The notes under the pieces were generated by a model, which saw only the letters and a list, made by a program, of their open reading frames with translations, ran no database searches and was not told the origin of the DNA. A DNA stretch of 64,000 bases from Myxococcota bacterium (GTDB lineage: Bacteria; Myxococcota_C; UBA6777): the NCBI GenBank assembly GCA_023150835.1, contig JAKLKB010000019.1, forward strand, positions 1-64,000, in the 5' to 3' direction. Position numbers and translations under genes: made by a program. Below are positions 25,924-34,713 of the stretch, piece after piece (within the stretch, counting starts at the first letter, position 1; the number at the start of each line of letters is the position of its first letter).

Positions 25924-26733
25924 ATGGCGATTACGATTCGCGAATTGTTGGAAGCAGGCGTCCACTTTGGTCACAAGACAAGTCGTTGGAACCCAAAGAT
26001 GCGTCCGTATATTTTTGGTGCGCGCAACGGCGTTCACATCGTGGACTTGCAGAAATCGGTTCGCATGTTCCGCCAAGCTTACGCGGTGGTGCGAGACGTT
26101 GTGGCGAATGGTCATGACGTGTTGTTTGTGGGGACGAAGAAGCAAGCACAAGACGTGGTGCGCGAAGAGGCCGAGCGTTCGGGCCAATACTTTGTGCAAA
26201 ACCGTTGGTTGGGTGGTACGTTGACCAACTTTGTGACGTTGAAGACGCGAGTGGAACATTTGAATAAGCTGGAGCAGATGTTCGAAGACGGGTCGGTGGT
26301 GAACTTGCCGAAGAAAGAGCAGCTGCTGCGCGACAAAGAGTCGGTGAAATTGAAGCGGAACTTGGGTGGGATTCAGCAGATGAAGAAACTGCCGGGCGCG
26401 ATCTTTTTGGTGGATCCCGGCAAAGATCGGCTTGCGGTGACGGAAGCGAACAAACTGGGGATTCCCGTGATCGCGATCGTGGATACCAACGCGGATCCGA
26501 CGATGATCGATTATCCGATCCCGGGCAACGATGATGCGATCCGTTCGATCCGATTGATCACGTCGACGATCGCCGAAGCGTGCATCGAAGGCCGTTCGTT
26601 GCGCAAAGAGCGTCCAGCCCAACCCGAGAAAGAAAAGAAAGCACGTCCCGCCCGTGCAGAACAAACCGAAGATGGACCGTCCGTGGACGTGCGTCCGATG
26701 CACCGCTACGGCGAAGAATATGAAGATGCCTAA
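25924..26733 (+). CDS. rpsB: 30S ribosomal protein S2
   Basis: A 269-aa ribosomal protein of the small subunit head/body junction, needed for S1 docking. [32 protein letters not shown] and later [21 protein letters not shown] and [19 protein letters not shown] are diagnostic. The C-terminal tail (about 230-269) is a charged extension. The start at 25924 follows AAGGAGAAAGATCGC; a longer in-frame reading from 25750 covers the leader and is not used. tsf follows 15 bp later. Confidence 0.97.
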   Translation: MAITIRELLEAGVHFGHKTSRWNPKMRPYIFGARNGVHIVDLQKSVRMFRQAYAVVRDVVANGHDVLFVGTKKQAQDVVREEAERSGQYFVQNRWLGGTLTNFVTLKTRVEHLNKLEQMFEDGSVVNLPKKEQLLRDKESVKLKRNLGGIQQMKKLPGAIFLVDPGKDRLAVTEANKLGIPVIAIVDTNADPTMIDYPIPGNDDAIRSIRLITSTIAEACIEGRSLRKERPAQPEKEKKARPARAEQTEDGPSVDVRPMHRYGEEYEDA

Positions 26734-26748
26734 GAAAGGATAACGCAG

Positions 26749-27408
26749 ATGGCCGCTGTAACAGCAGGAATGGTGAAGGAACTGCGCGAGCGAACAGGCG
26801 CAGGGATGATGGATTGCAAGAAAGCCCTTGATGAGACGGCTGGTGATGTGGAAAAGGCCGTCGATTATCTTCGCAAAAAGGGCCTTGCTTCGGCACAAAA
26901 GAAGGCAGGGCGTATTGCGAGCGAAGGTGCGGTGGGTTCGTATGTGCATATGGGCGGAAAGATCGGCGTGTTGGTCGAAGTGAACTCGGAGACCGACTTT
27001 GTGGCGCGTTCGGAAGCATTTCAAGAGTTGGTGAAAGATCTGGCGATGCACATCGCGGCCTCTGCACCCGAGTATGTGCGCCCCGAAGATGTGCCGGCAG
27101 ACGTGGTGGCACGTGAGCGCGATGTGTTGATGGGGCAACCCGACTTGCAAAGCAAGCCACAAAACATCCGCGAAAAGATGGTCGAAGGTCGGATGGAGAA
27201 GTTTTATAGCCAGATCTGCTTGATGAACCAGATCTTTGTCAAAGACGACAAGAAAAAAGTCAGCGACGTGGTGACGGAAGCGGTGGCCAAGCTTGGGGAA
27301 AACATCCAAGTGCGGCGTTTTGCGCGGTTTGTGTTGGGTGAAGGGCTTGAGAAACGCGAAGACAACTTTGCGGAAGAAGTGGCGCGTCAAGCCGCATCAC
27401 AACAGTAA
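26749..27408 (+). CDS. tsf: elongation factor Ts, short form
   Basis: A 219-aa nucleotide exchange factor for EF-Tu. The N-terminal UBA-like domain with VKELRERTGAGMMDCKKALDE is followed by the core with VNSETDFVARSEAF. The protein is shorter than the E. coli form (283 aa): it has essentially one core subdomain plus the C-terminal helix, as in some other bacteria. The start follows AAAGGATAACGCAG. An intrinsic terminator stands about 90 bp after the stop, separating rpsB-tsf from pyrH-frr. Confidence 0.96.
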   Translation: MAAVTAGMVKELRERTGAGMMDCKKALDETAGDVEKAVDYLRKKGLASAQKKAGRIASEGAVGSYVHMGGKIGVLVEVNSETDFVARSEAFQELVKDLAMHIAASAPEYVRPEDVPADVVARERDVLMGQPDLQSKPQNIREKMVEGRMEKFYSQICLMNQIFVKDDKKKVSDVVTEAVAKLGENIQVRRFARFVLGEGLEKREDNFAEEVARQAASQQ

Positions 27409-27498
27409 TCGAGCATCGAGTTTTTCATGGACGTATGCTGCGCCGAACCCACCCGCTACGAAGTGGGCAGGTTGTCGACGAAAGCATCGAAGAGATGG

Positions 27499-27538
27499 AA
27501 AAGGGCAGAGTTTGCAGAGGCAGACCTGCCCTTTTTTT
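27499..27538 (+). terminator. intrinsic terminator between tsf and pyrH
   Basis: The stem AAAAGGGCAG / CTGCCCTTTT has a 17-base loop and seven T. It lies 65 bases before the pyrH start. It probably ends the rpsB-tsf transcript; a read-through or attenuation role for pyrH-frr is possible but no alternative stem was seen. Confidence 0.88.
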
Positions 27539-27602
27539 GTGTGTGGTGCGAACCTGCGGTGATTGTGGGTTTGAGGAAGGCACAGAGGAAAAGGAGCGGC
27601 TC

Positions 27603-28343
27603 GTGAGCGCGTTGCGGTATCCGGTGGTCCTGTTGAAGTTGAGCGGAGAAGCCTTGAAGGGCCAAGAAGAGGGGGCCTTTTCGTCGGGAGTGATGGAGTT
27701 TTTGGCCGAACAGATCCGTGAAGTACATGAGATGGGAGTGCGGTTGGGGATCGTGGTGGGGGGAGGGAACTTTTTTCGAGGAGGGAAGGGTCAGAGAGCG
27801 TGGTTGGTGCGTGAGGTGGCGGACTCGATCGGGATGATGGCAACGATGATGAATGGTCTTGCATTGCAAGCGTTGTTGCGCCATCATCGTGTGCCTTGTG
27901 CGCTGTTTTCGGCGTTGTCGATGCCGGGGGTGATCCCGGGGTTTGATGGGTTGGCGATGCGAGACGCGCTCGACGAAGGGAAGGTGATCGTGTTTGCGGG
28001 AGGAACAGGGCATCCGTATGTATCGACGGATACAGCGGCGGCGTTTCGAGCGCAACAGATCGGAGCTTCGTTGTTGCTGAAAGCGACGCAAGTGGATGGT
28101 GTGTACAGCGCAGATCCGAAGGTGGATCCAAGCGCGAAACGGATGGCGCGGATCTCGTATTTGGATGTGTTGTCGCGTGATCTTCGCGTGATGGACGCGA
28201 CAAGCATCTCTTTTTGTCGGGAGTATCACTTGCCCGTCCTTGTGTGTGATGTATCACAGCGCGGCGTATTGGCGCGTGCAGTGCGCGGCGAGGACGTGGG
28301 AACATTGATTGAAGGCTCTGTTGGATTGGAGAACGAACGATGA
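27603..28343 (+). CDS. pyrH: UMP kinase
   Basis: A 246-aa amino-acid-kinase-fold enzyme making UDP from UMP. VVLLKLSGEALKG (ATP site), GIVVGGGNFFRG, DSIGMMATMMNGLALQ, VFAGGTGHPYVSTDTAAAFRA and LLKATQVDGVYSADPKVDP are all typical and intact. The GTG at 27603 follows AAAGGAG at 6 bases; an in-frame extension upstream runs through the terminator and is not coding. The 3' end overlaps frr by ATGA, giving coupled translation. Confidence 0.96.
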   Translation: MSALRYPVVLLKLSGEALKGQEEGAFSSGVMEFLAEQIREVHEMGVRLGIVVGGGNFFRGGKGQRAWLVREVADSIGMMATMMNGLALQALLRHHRVPCALFSALSMPGVIPGFDGLAMRDALDEGKVIVFAGGTGHPYVSTDTAAAFRAQQIGASLLLKATQVDGVYSADPKVDPSAKRMARISYLDVLSRDLRVMDATSISFCREYHLPVLVCDVSQRGVLARAVRGEDVGTLIEGSVGLENER

Positions 28344-28897
28344 TCAACGATGTTGTGAACGAACTGAAAAACAAATGCAAAAGCTCGCTGGATGTGTTTA
28401 GCAAAGAACTCAGCCGGATTCGAACAGGTCGTGCGACGCCGACGCTGCTGGATGGGATCCGCGTGAGCTATTACGGGACGCTGACACCGCTCAACCAAGT
28501 GGCAAACATCGCGGTGGCGGAAGCGCGTTTGATCACGGTGTCTCCGTGGGAAAAAAGCCTGCTTGGAGATATCGAGAAGGCGATCCAAGCGTCGGATCTG
28601 GGCCTGACGCCAAGCAACGACGGGAAGATTATTCGGGTGCCGATCCCAGCGTTGACAGGAGAGCGGCGAAAAGATCTGGTGAAGCAGGTGAAGAAACTGG
28701 CCGAAGAATACAAAGTGACCGTGCGCGGCCATCGGCGGGACTGCAACGACGAGTTGAAGCTGTACAAAGACGAGAAGACGATCTCGGAAGATGAGTACCA
28801 TCGGGGCCTCAAGCGTGTGCAAGATGAAACAGATGTGTTCATCAAAAAAGTGGACGATGTGGGCGCTGAAAAAGAAAAAGAGATCATGGATTTCTGA
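28340..28897 (+). CDS. frr: ribosome recycling factor
   Basis: A 185-aa two-domain factor that, with EF-G, splits post-termination ribosomes. SKELSRIRTGRATPTLLDGIRVSYYG, VSPWEKSLLGDIEKAIQASDLGLTPSNDG and RVPIPALTGERRKDLVKQVKK are family signatures, and the length is exactly normal. Its ATG overlaps the pyrH TGA. After it comes a 148-bp gap where many bacteria carry uppS; here the gap has no gene and the next is cdsA. Confidence 0.97.
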   Translation: MINDVVNELKNKCKSSLDVFSKELSRIRTGRATPTLLDGIRVSYYGTLTPLNQVANIAVAEARLITVSPWEKSLLGDIEKAIQASDLGLTPSNDGKIIRVPIPALTGERRKDLVKQVKKLAEEYKVTVRGHRRDCNDELKLYKDEKTISEDEYHRGLKRVQDETDVFIKKVDDVGAEKEKEIMDF

Positions 28898-29045
28898 ACG
28901 GTGAGAGGGTGCGCGGAGGGTGCAGACAGGGGAGGGTGGGTACGGTGAGGGGGACGCAGCAAGGTTGTGTTGAGCGGGCTGTTTCGGTTATGATCGTGCG
29001 CGGCATGTCTGTGGAGGACGCTGATCTGGAGATGGAGGCGTGGCG

Positions 29046-29915
29046 ATGTCATCTGGCCTTGGAGCGCGAGTGTTGACCGCGTTGGTGTTGGTGCCGTTTG
29101 TGATAGCTTTGTTGGGATGGGGACCGTGGTGGGGATTTCCTGCGCTGGTGGTGGTGGGGGTTGCGTTGTCGACGCAAGAACTCTTGAACATCCTGTTGGT
29201 GGAGGAAACGCGGAAACTACGATGGTTTGGGGTGTTTTGTGCGGTTGGGGTGGTGGTGGGATGCTTGGGTTTATGGTCGCCGCCTGCGCGTTATGGGTTT
29301 CCGTGGATGCCGGCGGGGCTGGTGGTGGTGGTGTTGTTGATCCAGTTGGCGACCGCGTGGTTTTTGTTTTCGAGGGGTGGTGCAGCAAATCAAGCGGTGG
29401 TTCCGAGCTATTTGGCGTTGTTTTGTTTTGGAGTGTTGTACACAAGCCTTTTGGGTTCGCATATCGCGCTGCTGTCTTATTTGCCTGAGGGGAGGGCGAT
29501 CTCGACCAACGCGTGGGTGTTTTTGTTGATGACGACGACGTTTTTGGGGGACACGATGGCGTATTTTTTTGGTCGAAGCATCGGGGGTCCAAAGGTGTTT
29601 GTGGCGGTGTCACCGAATAAGACGTGGGCGGGAGTGTTTGGATGTGCGGTGGGCGGGGTGGTGGGGGCATTTGCGATCTCGTGGGTGTTGTTGCCGCAGT
29701 TGCGGTGGTGGGATTGTGTGGTGATCGGTGTGTGTACATCGATACTCGGGCAGATCGGAGATTTTAGTGAGTCGCTGATGAAGCGTGCGCACAAGGTCAA
29801 GGACTCAGGTTCTCTGTTGCCGGGTCATGGGGGATTGTTGGATCGAATCGATGCGTTGCTGTTTAATGGGCCATTCATCTTTTACTACGCAACGTGGGTG
29901 ATCTTGGCGCGCTGA
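29046..29915 (+). CDS. cdsA: phosphatidate cytidylyltransferase
   Basis: A 289-aa integral membrane enzyme making CDP-diacylglycerol from CTP and phosphatidic acid. About eight hydrophobic segments are visible. The C-terminal family signature is present: LGQIGDFSESLMKRAHKVKDSG followed by LLPGHGGLLDRIDALLF. VSPNKTWAG and GDTMAYFFGR, upstream, are also typical. GTG at 29040 is in frame, but ATG 29046 has GGAGG at 7 bases and is preferred. It sits between frr and rseP in the usual order, except that uppS and dxr are absent. Confidence 0.94.
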   Translation: MSSGLGARVLTALVLVPFVIALLGWGPWWGFPALVVVGVALSTQELLNILLVEETRKLRWFGVFCAVGVVVGCLGLWSPPARYGFPWMPAGLVVVVLLIQLATAWFLFSRGGAANQAVVPSYLALFCFGVLYTSLLGSHIALLSYLPEGRAISTNAWVFLLMTTTFLGDTMAYFFGRSIGGPKVFVAVSPNKTWAGVFGCAVGGVVGAFAISWVLLPQLRWWDCVVIGVCTSILGQIGDFSESLMKRAHKVKDSGSLLPGHGGLLDRIDALLFNGPFIFYYATWVILAR

Positions 29916-29967
29916 GACGGAAGAAGTCAGTCGTCCACCCCGCAAGGTCTTGGCGTTAGAGGCGGAT

Positions 29968-31626
29968 ATGTCGGTACTGTTGAGTCTTTTTGGTTTTGTG
30001 TTGATGCTGGGTGTGCTGATCTTTGTTCACGAGTTGGGGCATTTTTTGGCGGCCAAGTGGTTTGGCGTGCGGGTGGAAGTGTTTTCGTTGGGGTTTGGGG
30101 CGCATCTGTTGCGGTTTCGTTGGGGCGAAACGCTGTACCAAGTGTGTTGGTTGCCGCTTGGGGGTTATGTGCGGATGTTTGGGGAACATGAGCCGATGAA
30201 AGGCCCGAAAGAGATCATCGCCCGTTCGTTTTCAAACAAGCCGTTGTATCAGCGGGCTTTGATCGTGTTGGCGGGTCCGTTTGCGAACCTTGTGGTGTTG
30301 CCGTTGGCGGCGTTTGGTGTGCTGTACGGGGTTCAAAAGAACGAGATGGCGACGGTGATCGGTACGGTGGTTCCGGGGAGTCCAGCAGAGAGAGCAGGTC
30401 TGCGTGCGGGGGATCGGATCGTGGGTGTGGATGGACAGACGACGCGGTATTTTCGGCATCTGTTGAGTACGATCGGCCAATCTCCCGAACGCAAGGTGCG
30501 TTTGGAGATCGAACGGGAAGGAAAAAAGGTGGGGGTGGCCTTGACCCCGCAAAGGCACGTATACCGCGACGCGTTGGGGATCGAAAAAGTACGCGGACTG
30601 ATCGGGATCACGGCGGATTATCGGTTGCCAGAGGTGGGGATCGCAGATCCAGAATCCTCGGCATATCGGGCAGGGCTGCGCACAGGCGATTTGATCGTCG
30701 AGGTGAACGGAGTGTCCGTCAAACGCTGGGATGATCTGGTGCGCGAAGTGCGAAAGACCCCGTTGGGGCCGCATCGCTACGCTTACAAGCGACCCCTTCG
30801 CTACGAAGGGATCGAGGTGCGCTTTCAAGGTTATCTGCCGATCCGCGAAGTGGTGGTGTTGCCGAGGGTTCGGAAGCTGCAAGGAAAGAGTGTGGTTGAA
30901 GACGGCATCCACTCGTCCGAACTGTTTTTGCGGGATGTGTTGGCGGGTTCTCCGTTGGCGGCTGCGGGATTAAAAGCGGGAGATCGGTTGATCGCGATCG
31001 CAGGCAAGACGCTGAAAGTGCAGTCGGATCTTGCGATGCTGCCGCGCCCCAAAGAATCGGGGCAAGACGAAGTGGTGTTTGAACGCGCAGGACAGATCGT
31101 GCGGCGAAAGTTTACGCTGTTTGCGATGACATGGACCGATCCGCTCAAACAAAAGCACAAACGGATGATCCTTGGGCATCTGCTCCATCAGCCGTATGCA
31201 GCGGGCGAAGAGATCGCGATCGATTCTCGTTGGCGCTACGCAGTAAGTCGTGCGTGGGAGGACACATGGGAAGTTGCAGGTTTGTTGGTGGGGGTGTTAC
31301 AAAAGATGTTTGCCCGCGAGATATCGACCGATACGATCGGTGGCCCGATCTTGATCTTTCAAATCGCCCAAGATGCCGTCAAAAGCGGATGGGAAGTGTT
31401 TTTGCGGCACATGGCGCTGATCAGCATCAATCTCGGTGTGTTGAATCTTTTGCCGATCCCGATCTTGGATGGCGGTCACTTGTTCTTTTTCGGTATCGAA
31501 GCCATCATCCGTCGTCCTATCCCCGCACGGATCAGAGAGTTTGCGCTGCTTGTCGGGTTGGTTCTGTTGATGCTCTTGATGTTTTTGGGCTTTCGCAACG
31601 ATATCTTGCGCACGTTTTTTTCATGA
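29968..31626 (+). CDS. rseP: RseP/RasP-type site-2 membrane metalloprotease
   Basis: A 552-aa intramembrane protease. The zinc motif HELGH is at 21-25 in the first membrane segment, and the second metal-site motif LNLLPIPILDGGHLFFF is near the C-terminus. Between them are PDZ-like domains with GSPAERAGLRAGDRIVGVDG, SSAYRAGLRTGDLIVEVNG and GSPLAAAGLKAGDRLIAIAG, thus three PDZ units rather than the usual two in E. coli RseP, which explains the extra 100 residues. Such proteases cut anti-sigma factors and signal-peptide remnants. No anti-sigma gene is near. The start follows TTAGAGGCGG. The final membrane segment MLLMFLGFRNDILR fits the family. Confidence 0.94.
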   Translation: MSVLLSLFGFVLMLGVLIFVHELGHFLAAKWFGVRVEVFSLGFGAHLLRFRWGETLYQVCWLPLGGYVRMFGEHEPMKGPKEIIARSFSNKPLYQRALIVLAGPFANLVVLPLAAFGVLYGVQKNEMATVIGTVVPGSPAERAGLRAGDRIVGVDGQTTRYFRHLLSTIGQSPERKVRLEIEREGKKVGVALTPQRHVYRDALGIEKVRGLIGITADYRLPEVGIADPESSAYRAGLRTGDLIVEVNGVSVKRWDDLVREVRKTPLGPHRYAYKRPLRYEGIEVRFQGYLPIREVVVLPRVRKLQGKSVVEDGIHSSELFLRDVLAGSPLAAAGLKAGDRLIAIAGKTLKVQSDLAMLPRPKESGQDEVVFERAGQIVRRKFTLFAMTWTDPLKQKHKRMILGHLLHQPYAAGEEIAIDSRWRYAVSRAWEDTWEVAGLLVGVLQKMFAREISTDTIGGPILIFQIAQDAVKSGWEVFLRHMALISINLGVLNLLPIPILDGGHLFFFGIEAIIRRPIPARIREFALLVGLVLLMLLMFLGFRNDILRTFFS

Positions 31627-31639
31627 TAGGAAAAACGCG

Positions 31640-31785
31640 GTTGGGTTTGTGGGGTGCTACCCCATACGCGCAAGGGACCGGTGGCCCCTTGACCCCGTAT
31701 CGGCGAGACGAACAGGGCTTTTCAGACCAACGGCTCTGTCGCTTGAAGTGGCGCGAACACGGGGGGAGGAAAGCCGCGTAGATGC
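31640..31785. repeat. family B repeat, copy 2
   Basis: It contains GTGGGGTGCTACCCC, CCCCTTGACCCCGTATCG, GGCTCTGTCGCTTGAA and GCGCGAACACGGGG in the same order as 63661-63775. The remaining 31786-32006 has a duplicated CCGCGTAG(A/G)TGCGG motif but no gene recognised. Confidence 0.7.
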
Positions 31786-32006
31786 GGAGAGAGTTTCTCA
31801 AACGGTTGAGACTGTCCAACCAAGACTCCAGTTGCATATCTATCCCCCGCTCGGACGGAGCATCAACGGAGAGCGAATTACCCCTCGTCGATCAGAAATG
31901 ATCAACGTGAAAGGAACAGTGGGAAGATGTAGATAGGGTGGTTTTGAAGACCGCGTAGGTGCGGTGGGAGAAGGAAGATGCGGGCAGAGCAGACAAGGAG
32001 CGGAGA

Positions 32007-32945
32007 TTGTTGGAGAACAGCACACCGTTAGCGCGAGAGGGGCTTGCGGAGAAAAGCCTGAAACGACCGAAGCGTTGGTTGGCGTTGGATACCTCGACGC
32101 CGGATGTGGTCATGGCTTTGGTCGAAAACGAACAAGTGATGTTCGAGCAGGTGTTTTGGTCGGGTACGGGGCATAGCGAGCAGATATTGGGACAGATCGA
32201 TGCGGCTTTGTCGTTGGTGTCGTGGCGTGTCGAGGATCTCGAAGCGATGGTGGTGGGGCAAGGCCCGGGTTCTTTTACAGGGTTGCGCGTTGGTGTGGCG
32301 ACGGCGCAAGGACTGTCGTGGGCGTTAGGGATTCCGTTGTTTGGGGTGTCTTCGTTGGATGCGTGGGCGTGGAGCGCTCCGATGGCGGCGACGTCGTGGG
32401 TTGTTGCGTGTGTGGATGCGCGAAAAGATCAGGTGTACGCAGGCTTTTATCGGATCGAGGAAGGCGAGATCGAGATCGGGCATTCTGAGCCTTCGGAGGG
32501 ACGGGGGATGGTGAACAGCCCAGAAGCCACAGATCCCAAGCGGTGCGTTGCGGTGAGTGCGCGGTGCGTTGCGGTGTCTTCGCCGCTGTTGGTCTCGCCG
32601 TGGCGTCTGCACGAAGCGATCAAGCAGATGCCATCGGCTTTGTTGGTGGGTACGGGTGTGTCTGTGATGAGTCGAGTGTGGCGAGAACAAGGCGCGGTGA
32701 GTGCGCGTTGTTCTGCTGTGCCGGTCAAGTTGCGCGGGAGTGCTTTGGTGGCTTTGGCGCAGCAAGACCAAGCAAAAGGCCGATTATCCGAGGCTTCGTG
32801 GTCTGTTTTGCCCGTGTATGTGCGCGCCGCCGATGCAGAGCTTCAAGTCACAAGGCAAGAGGATGAAGTGTGGTTTGCTGAAGAGGTTGGTTTTTTGCGC
32901 GAGGTGTTGTTTCCCTCGGTATCTTCGGCATCTTCGGCAAGATGA
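32007..32945 (+). CDS. tsaB: tRNA t6A biosynthesis protein TsaB
   Basis: A 312-aa ASKHA-fold partner of TsaD and TsaE in making N6-threonylcarbamoyladenosine at tRNA position 37. WLALDTSTPDVVMALVE, VFWSGTGHSEQIL, VVGQGPGSFTGLRVGVATAQGLSWAL and VVACVDARKDQVYAGFY are clear. Start: TTG 32007 follows AAGGAG at 6 bases; no good ATG fits. The protein is longer than usual (about 230 aa) because of a Cys/Val/Ala-rich insertion (RCVAVSARCVAVSS near 185) and a similar VSARCSAV stretch later, both built from short DNA repeats. The core motifs are undamaged. Confidence 0.9.
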   Translation: MLENSTPLAREGLAEKSLKRPKRWLALDTSTPDVVMALVENEQVMFEQVFWSGTGHSEQILGQIDAALSLVSWRVEDLEAMVVGQGPGSFTGLRVGVATAQGLSWALGIPLFGVSSLDAWAWSAPMAATSWVVACVDARKDQVYAGFYRIEEGEIEIGHSEPSEGRGMVNSPEATDPKRCVAVSARCVAVSSPLLVSPWRLHEAIKQMPSALLVGTGVSVMSRVWREQGAVSARCSAVPVKLRGSALVALAQQDQAKGRLSEASWSVLPVYVRAADAELQVTRQEDEVWFAEEVGFLREVLFPSVSSASSAR

Positions 32946-33065
32946 GGGCATCATCGGGTGAAAAAAATCGAGAGGAAAGCGAATCGTTTTGGTCTAGGCA
33001 GTCATCCAAAGCGCGACTTTCCGTGTGTGCGAAATAGGTGTTTTGAGAGGACGGCTGGGGTGGGC

Positions 33066-33205
33066 AAAAACCCCCGTGTTCGCGGCATTTCAAACAACAC
33101 GGCTGGTTGCTTGAAAAACAACGGAACTCCCCGTCAATGTGGGGCCAAGGGGACAATGTTCCCTTGAGGGGTGTGGGGCAAAGCCCCAAAAAACACAGCC
33201 CACAG
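33066..33205. repeat. family B repeat, copy 3
   Basis: CCCCCGTGTTCGCGGCATTTCAA, then CCCCGTCAATGTGGGGCCAAGGGG and GGGGTGTGGGGCAAAGCCCC, follow the order of copy 1 with changes. The 32946-33240 gap holds this and the Nudix ribosome binding site only. Confidence 0.6.
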
Positions 33206-33240
33206 TGAAATTTCTATCGTCGAAAAGAAAGGATGCGTCG

Positions 33241-33717
33241 ATGGCAAATCATCCGCGTAACCCCTATCTGGCGGTCGATGTGATCGTCGAGATCGGTTCC
33301 CAGATCGTGTTGATTGAGCGAAAGAACCCGCCGCATGGTTGGGCGATCCCGGGTGGATTTGTTGATTATGGCGAGCCTGTCGAAGCCGCAGCAGTGCGTG
33401 AGATCAAAGAAGAGACCGGTTTGGAAGTGGTCTTGGATACGATGCTGTATGTGTATTCGGACCCCCAACGCGATCCGCGCCAACATGTCACTTCTGTGGT
33501 GTTTATCGGCCAAGCACAAGGTGTCCCCAAAGCTGCGGATGATGCGAAGAATGCTCGGTTGTTTTCTCCCGTCACACCGCCTTCTCCGCTCAGTTTCGAT
33601 CATGCGCAGATCTTGCGCGACTATATGGCCTATCGTCAAAGCGGCAAGCCGCCCTCTCCCCGCCGTCGGTTGGCCGATTATGTCGAACGCATCGAAGAAA
33701 CCAAAAAAAGTGAGTGA
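33241..33717 (+). CDS. Nudix hydrolase
   Basis: A 158-aa pyrophosphohydrolase. The Nudix box GX5EX7REUXEEXGU is complete in [26 protein letters not shown] (about 38-63), preceded by [19 protein letters not shown] is typical of the ADP-ribose or 8-oxo-dGTP group, but the exact substrate cannot be assigned. The C-terminal 35 residues are a basic helix. The ATG follows AAAGGATGCGTCG. Its 3' end faces the lipoprotein gene on the other strand, 10 bp away. Confidence 0.9.
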   Translation: MANHPRNPYLAVDVIVEIGSQIVLIERKNPPHGWAIPGGFVDYGEPVEAAAVREIKEETGLEVVLDTMLYVYSDPQRDPRQHVTSVVFIGQAQGVPKAADDAKNARLFSPVTPPSPLSFDHAQILRDYMAYRQSGKPPSPRRRLADYVERIEETKKSE

Positions 33718-33727
33718 ACGAGGGGGA

Positions 33728-34504
33728 TTAAAAGAGTAGGGGTGGCATAAAGCGGGAGCGTTGGATGCGCAGCGCGATGATGCGCAAGATGCTGTATTCG
33801 ATGGTGCGGTTGGAGGGGACGGGTTGAGAGGGGGTTTTGGGGTCGAGCGTGTAGAAAGGGCGTTGAAGTTTGTGAGCGCGGATCGTGGCGTCGATGTGGA
33901 GGAGGGTGCGCTGTGTGGATTGGCGCAGGCGGCAGCCTTGCCATGTCTTGGCGAGTGCGACGCCTTGCTGCATCGTGGTGGTGAGGGTATCGAGGTGCTG
34001 AAAGTAGTGTTGTTGGGCGGTCGCAAAGGCTTGTTCGTTGGGGTAATTGTTGCGCTCTGGGGGAGGTGGCGGTTTGGGCGGGGAGCCATCCAAGGCCCAC
34101 GCAGGGAGTCCCTTGAGGTCGATCGGTCCCGTGCTATGGCGTATTTGAAAGCGAAGCGTCACCAGATGCCCGTACTCTTGCCAGCGAGCCCCGTATCGTT
34201 CGAAGGCGACAGGCTTGGTGTGGTAGGTGTGTTGTTGGGCATCTTGTTGTTGGAGAGGGAAGTTTTGCTGTTTGAGAAAGCCCTCAAGTGCAGCGATGAC
34301 CGCTTGTTTTGGGACTTCAAAGCAGTAGTGCGCGCTGTAGTAAGAGGCAGGGCGGGGGCTGCGATAAAAGGCGCTCGGAGTGCTGCACCCGCAAATCGCG
34401 CACAATCCGAAGGCAAAAAACAGGCGGTGGAAGGCCGCGCAGGAAGGGCGTTTACGAGGAAAGATGCAGCCAAAACAGCGGTAGAACGGGCAAGTGGTAC
34501 GCAT
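33728..34504 (-). CDS. lipoprotein of unknown function
   Basis: A 258-aa protein. A long basic N-terminus and hydrophobic segment end in LCAICGCS, a lipobox, so the mature part is likely anchored by a lipid. The mature part has YYSAHYCFEVPKQAVIAALEGFL, which reads like the start of a two-layer alpha/beta domain, and a Pro-rich stretch (PPKPPPPPE). The later region is helical and basic. ATG 34504 starts the signal sequence; the longer in-frame reading runs into the family A repeat. No family was recognised. Confidence 0.6.
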   Translation of the reverse strand: MRTTCPFYRCFGCIFPRKRPSCAAFHRLFFAFGLCAICGCSTPSAFYRSPRPASYYSAHYCFEVPKQAVIAALEGFLKQQNFPLQQQDAQQHTYHTKPVAFERYGARWQEYGHLVTLRFQIRHSTGPIDLKGLPAWALDGSPPKPPPPPERNNYPNEQAFATAQQHYFQHLDTLTTTMQQGVALAKTWQGCRLRQSTQRTLLHIDATIRAHKLQRPFYTLDPKTPSQPVPSNRTIEYSILRIIALRIQRSRFMPPLLF

Positions 34505-34598
34505 GGTTTTTGTTGTGCCGATGGGGCTGGGGTTTGGGGTCGAAGATCGGGTTTGGGAATCGGAGACTGGGATGCAAGATCGGGGGAGTTTGGGGTTG

Positions 34599-34713
34599 AT
34601 ACGAGATCCGAGAGATGTGTACGCAAAAGATCGTGCGTAGACGCCCTGTGCTTGGGCAGCCACACCTGTCTGCCCCTACATTTTTACGATCACGCAACGG
34701 GCGGATATCGTAT
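34599..34713. repeat. family A MITE-like repeat, copy 3
   Basis: Begins ATACGAGATCCGAGAGA and ends GGGCGGATATCGTAT; the ends are inverted repeats. The inner palindrome is GGGCAGCCACACCTGTCTGCCC. The right end supplies the TAA stop of the minus-strand gene 34713-35339, just as the copy at 2616 overlaps the ftsW stop. Confidence 0.88.

Noticed and set aside
25411-27390. 659-codon minus-strand frame
   Set aside because: Antisense to the end of the LamG-type gene, rpsB and tsf; the open frame is a by-product of codon bias in those genes.
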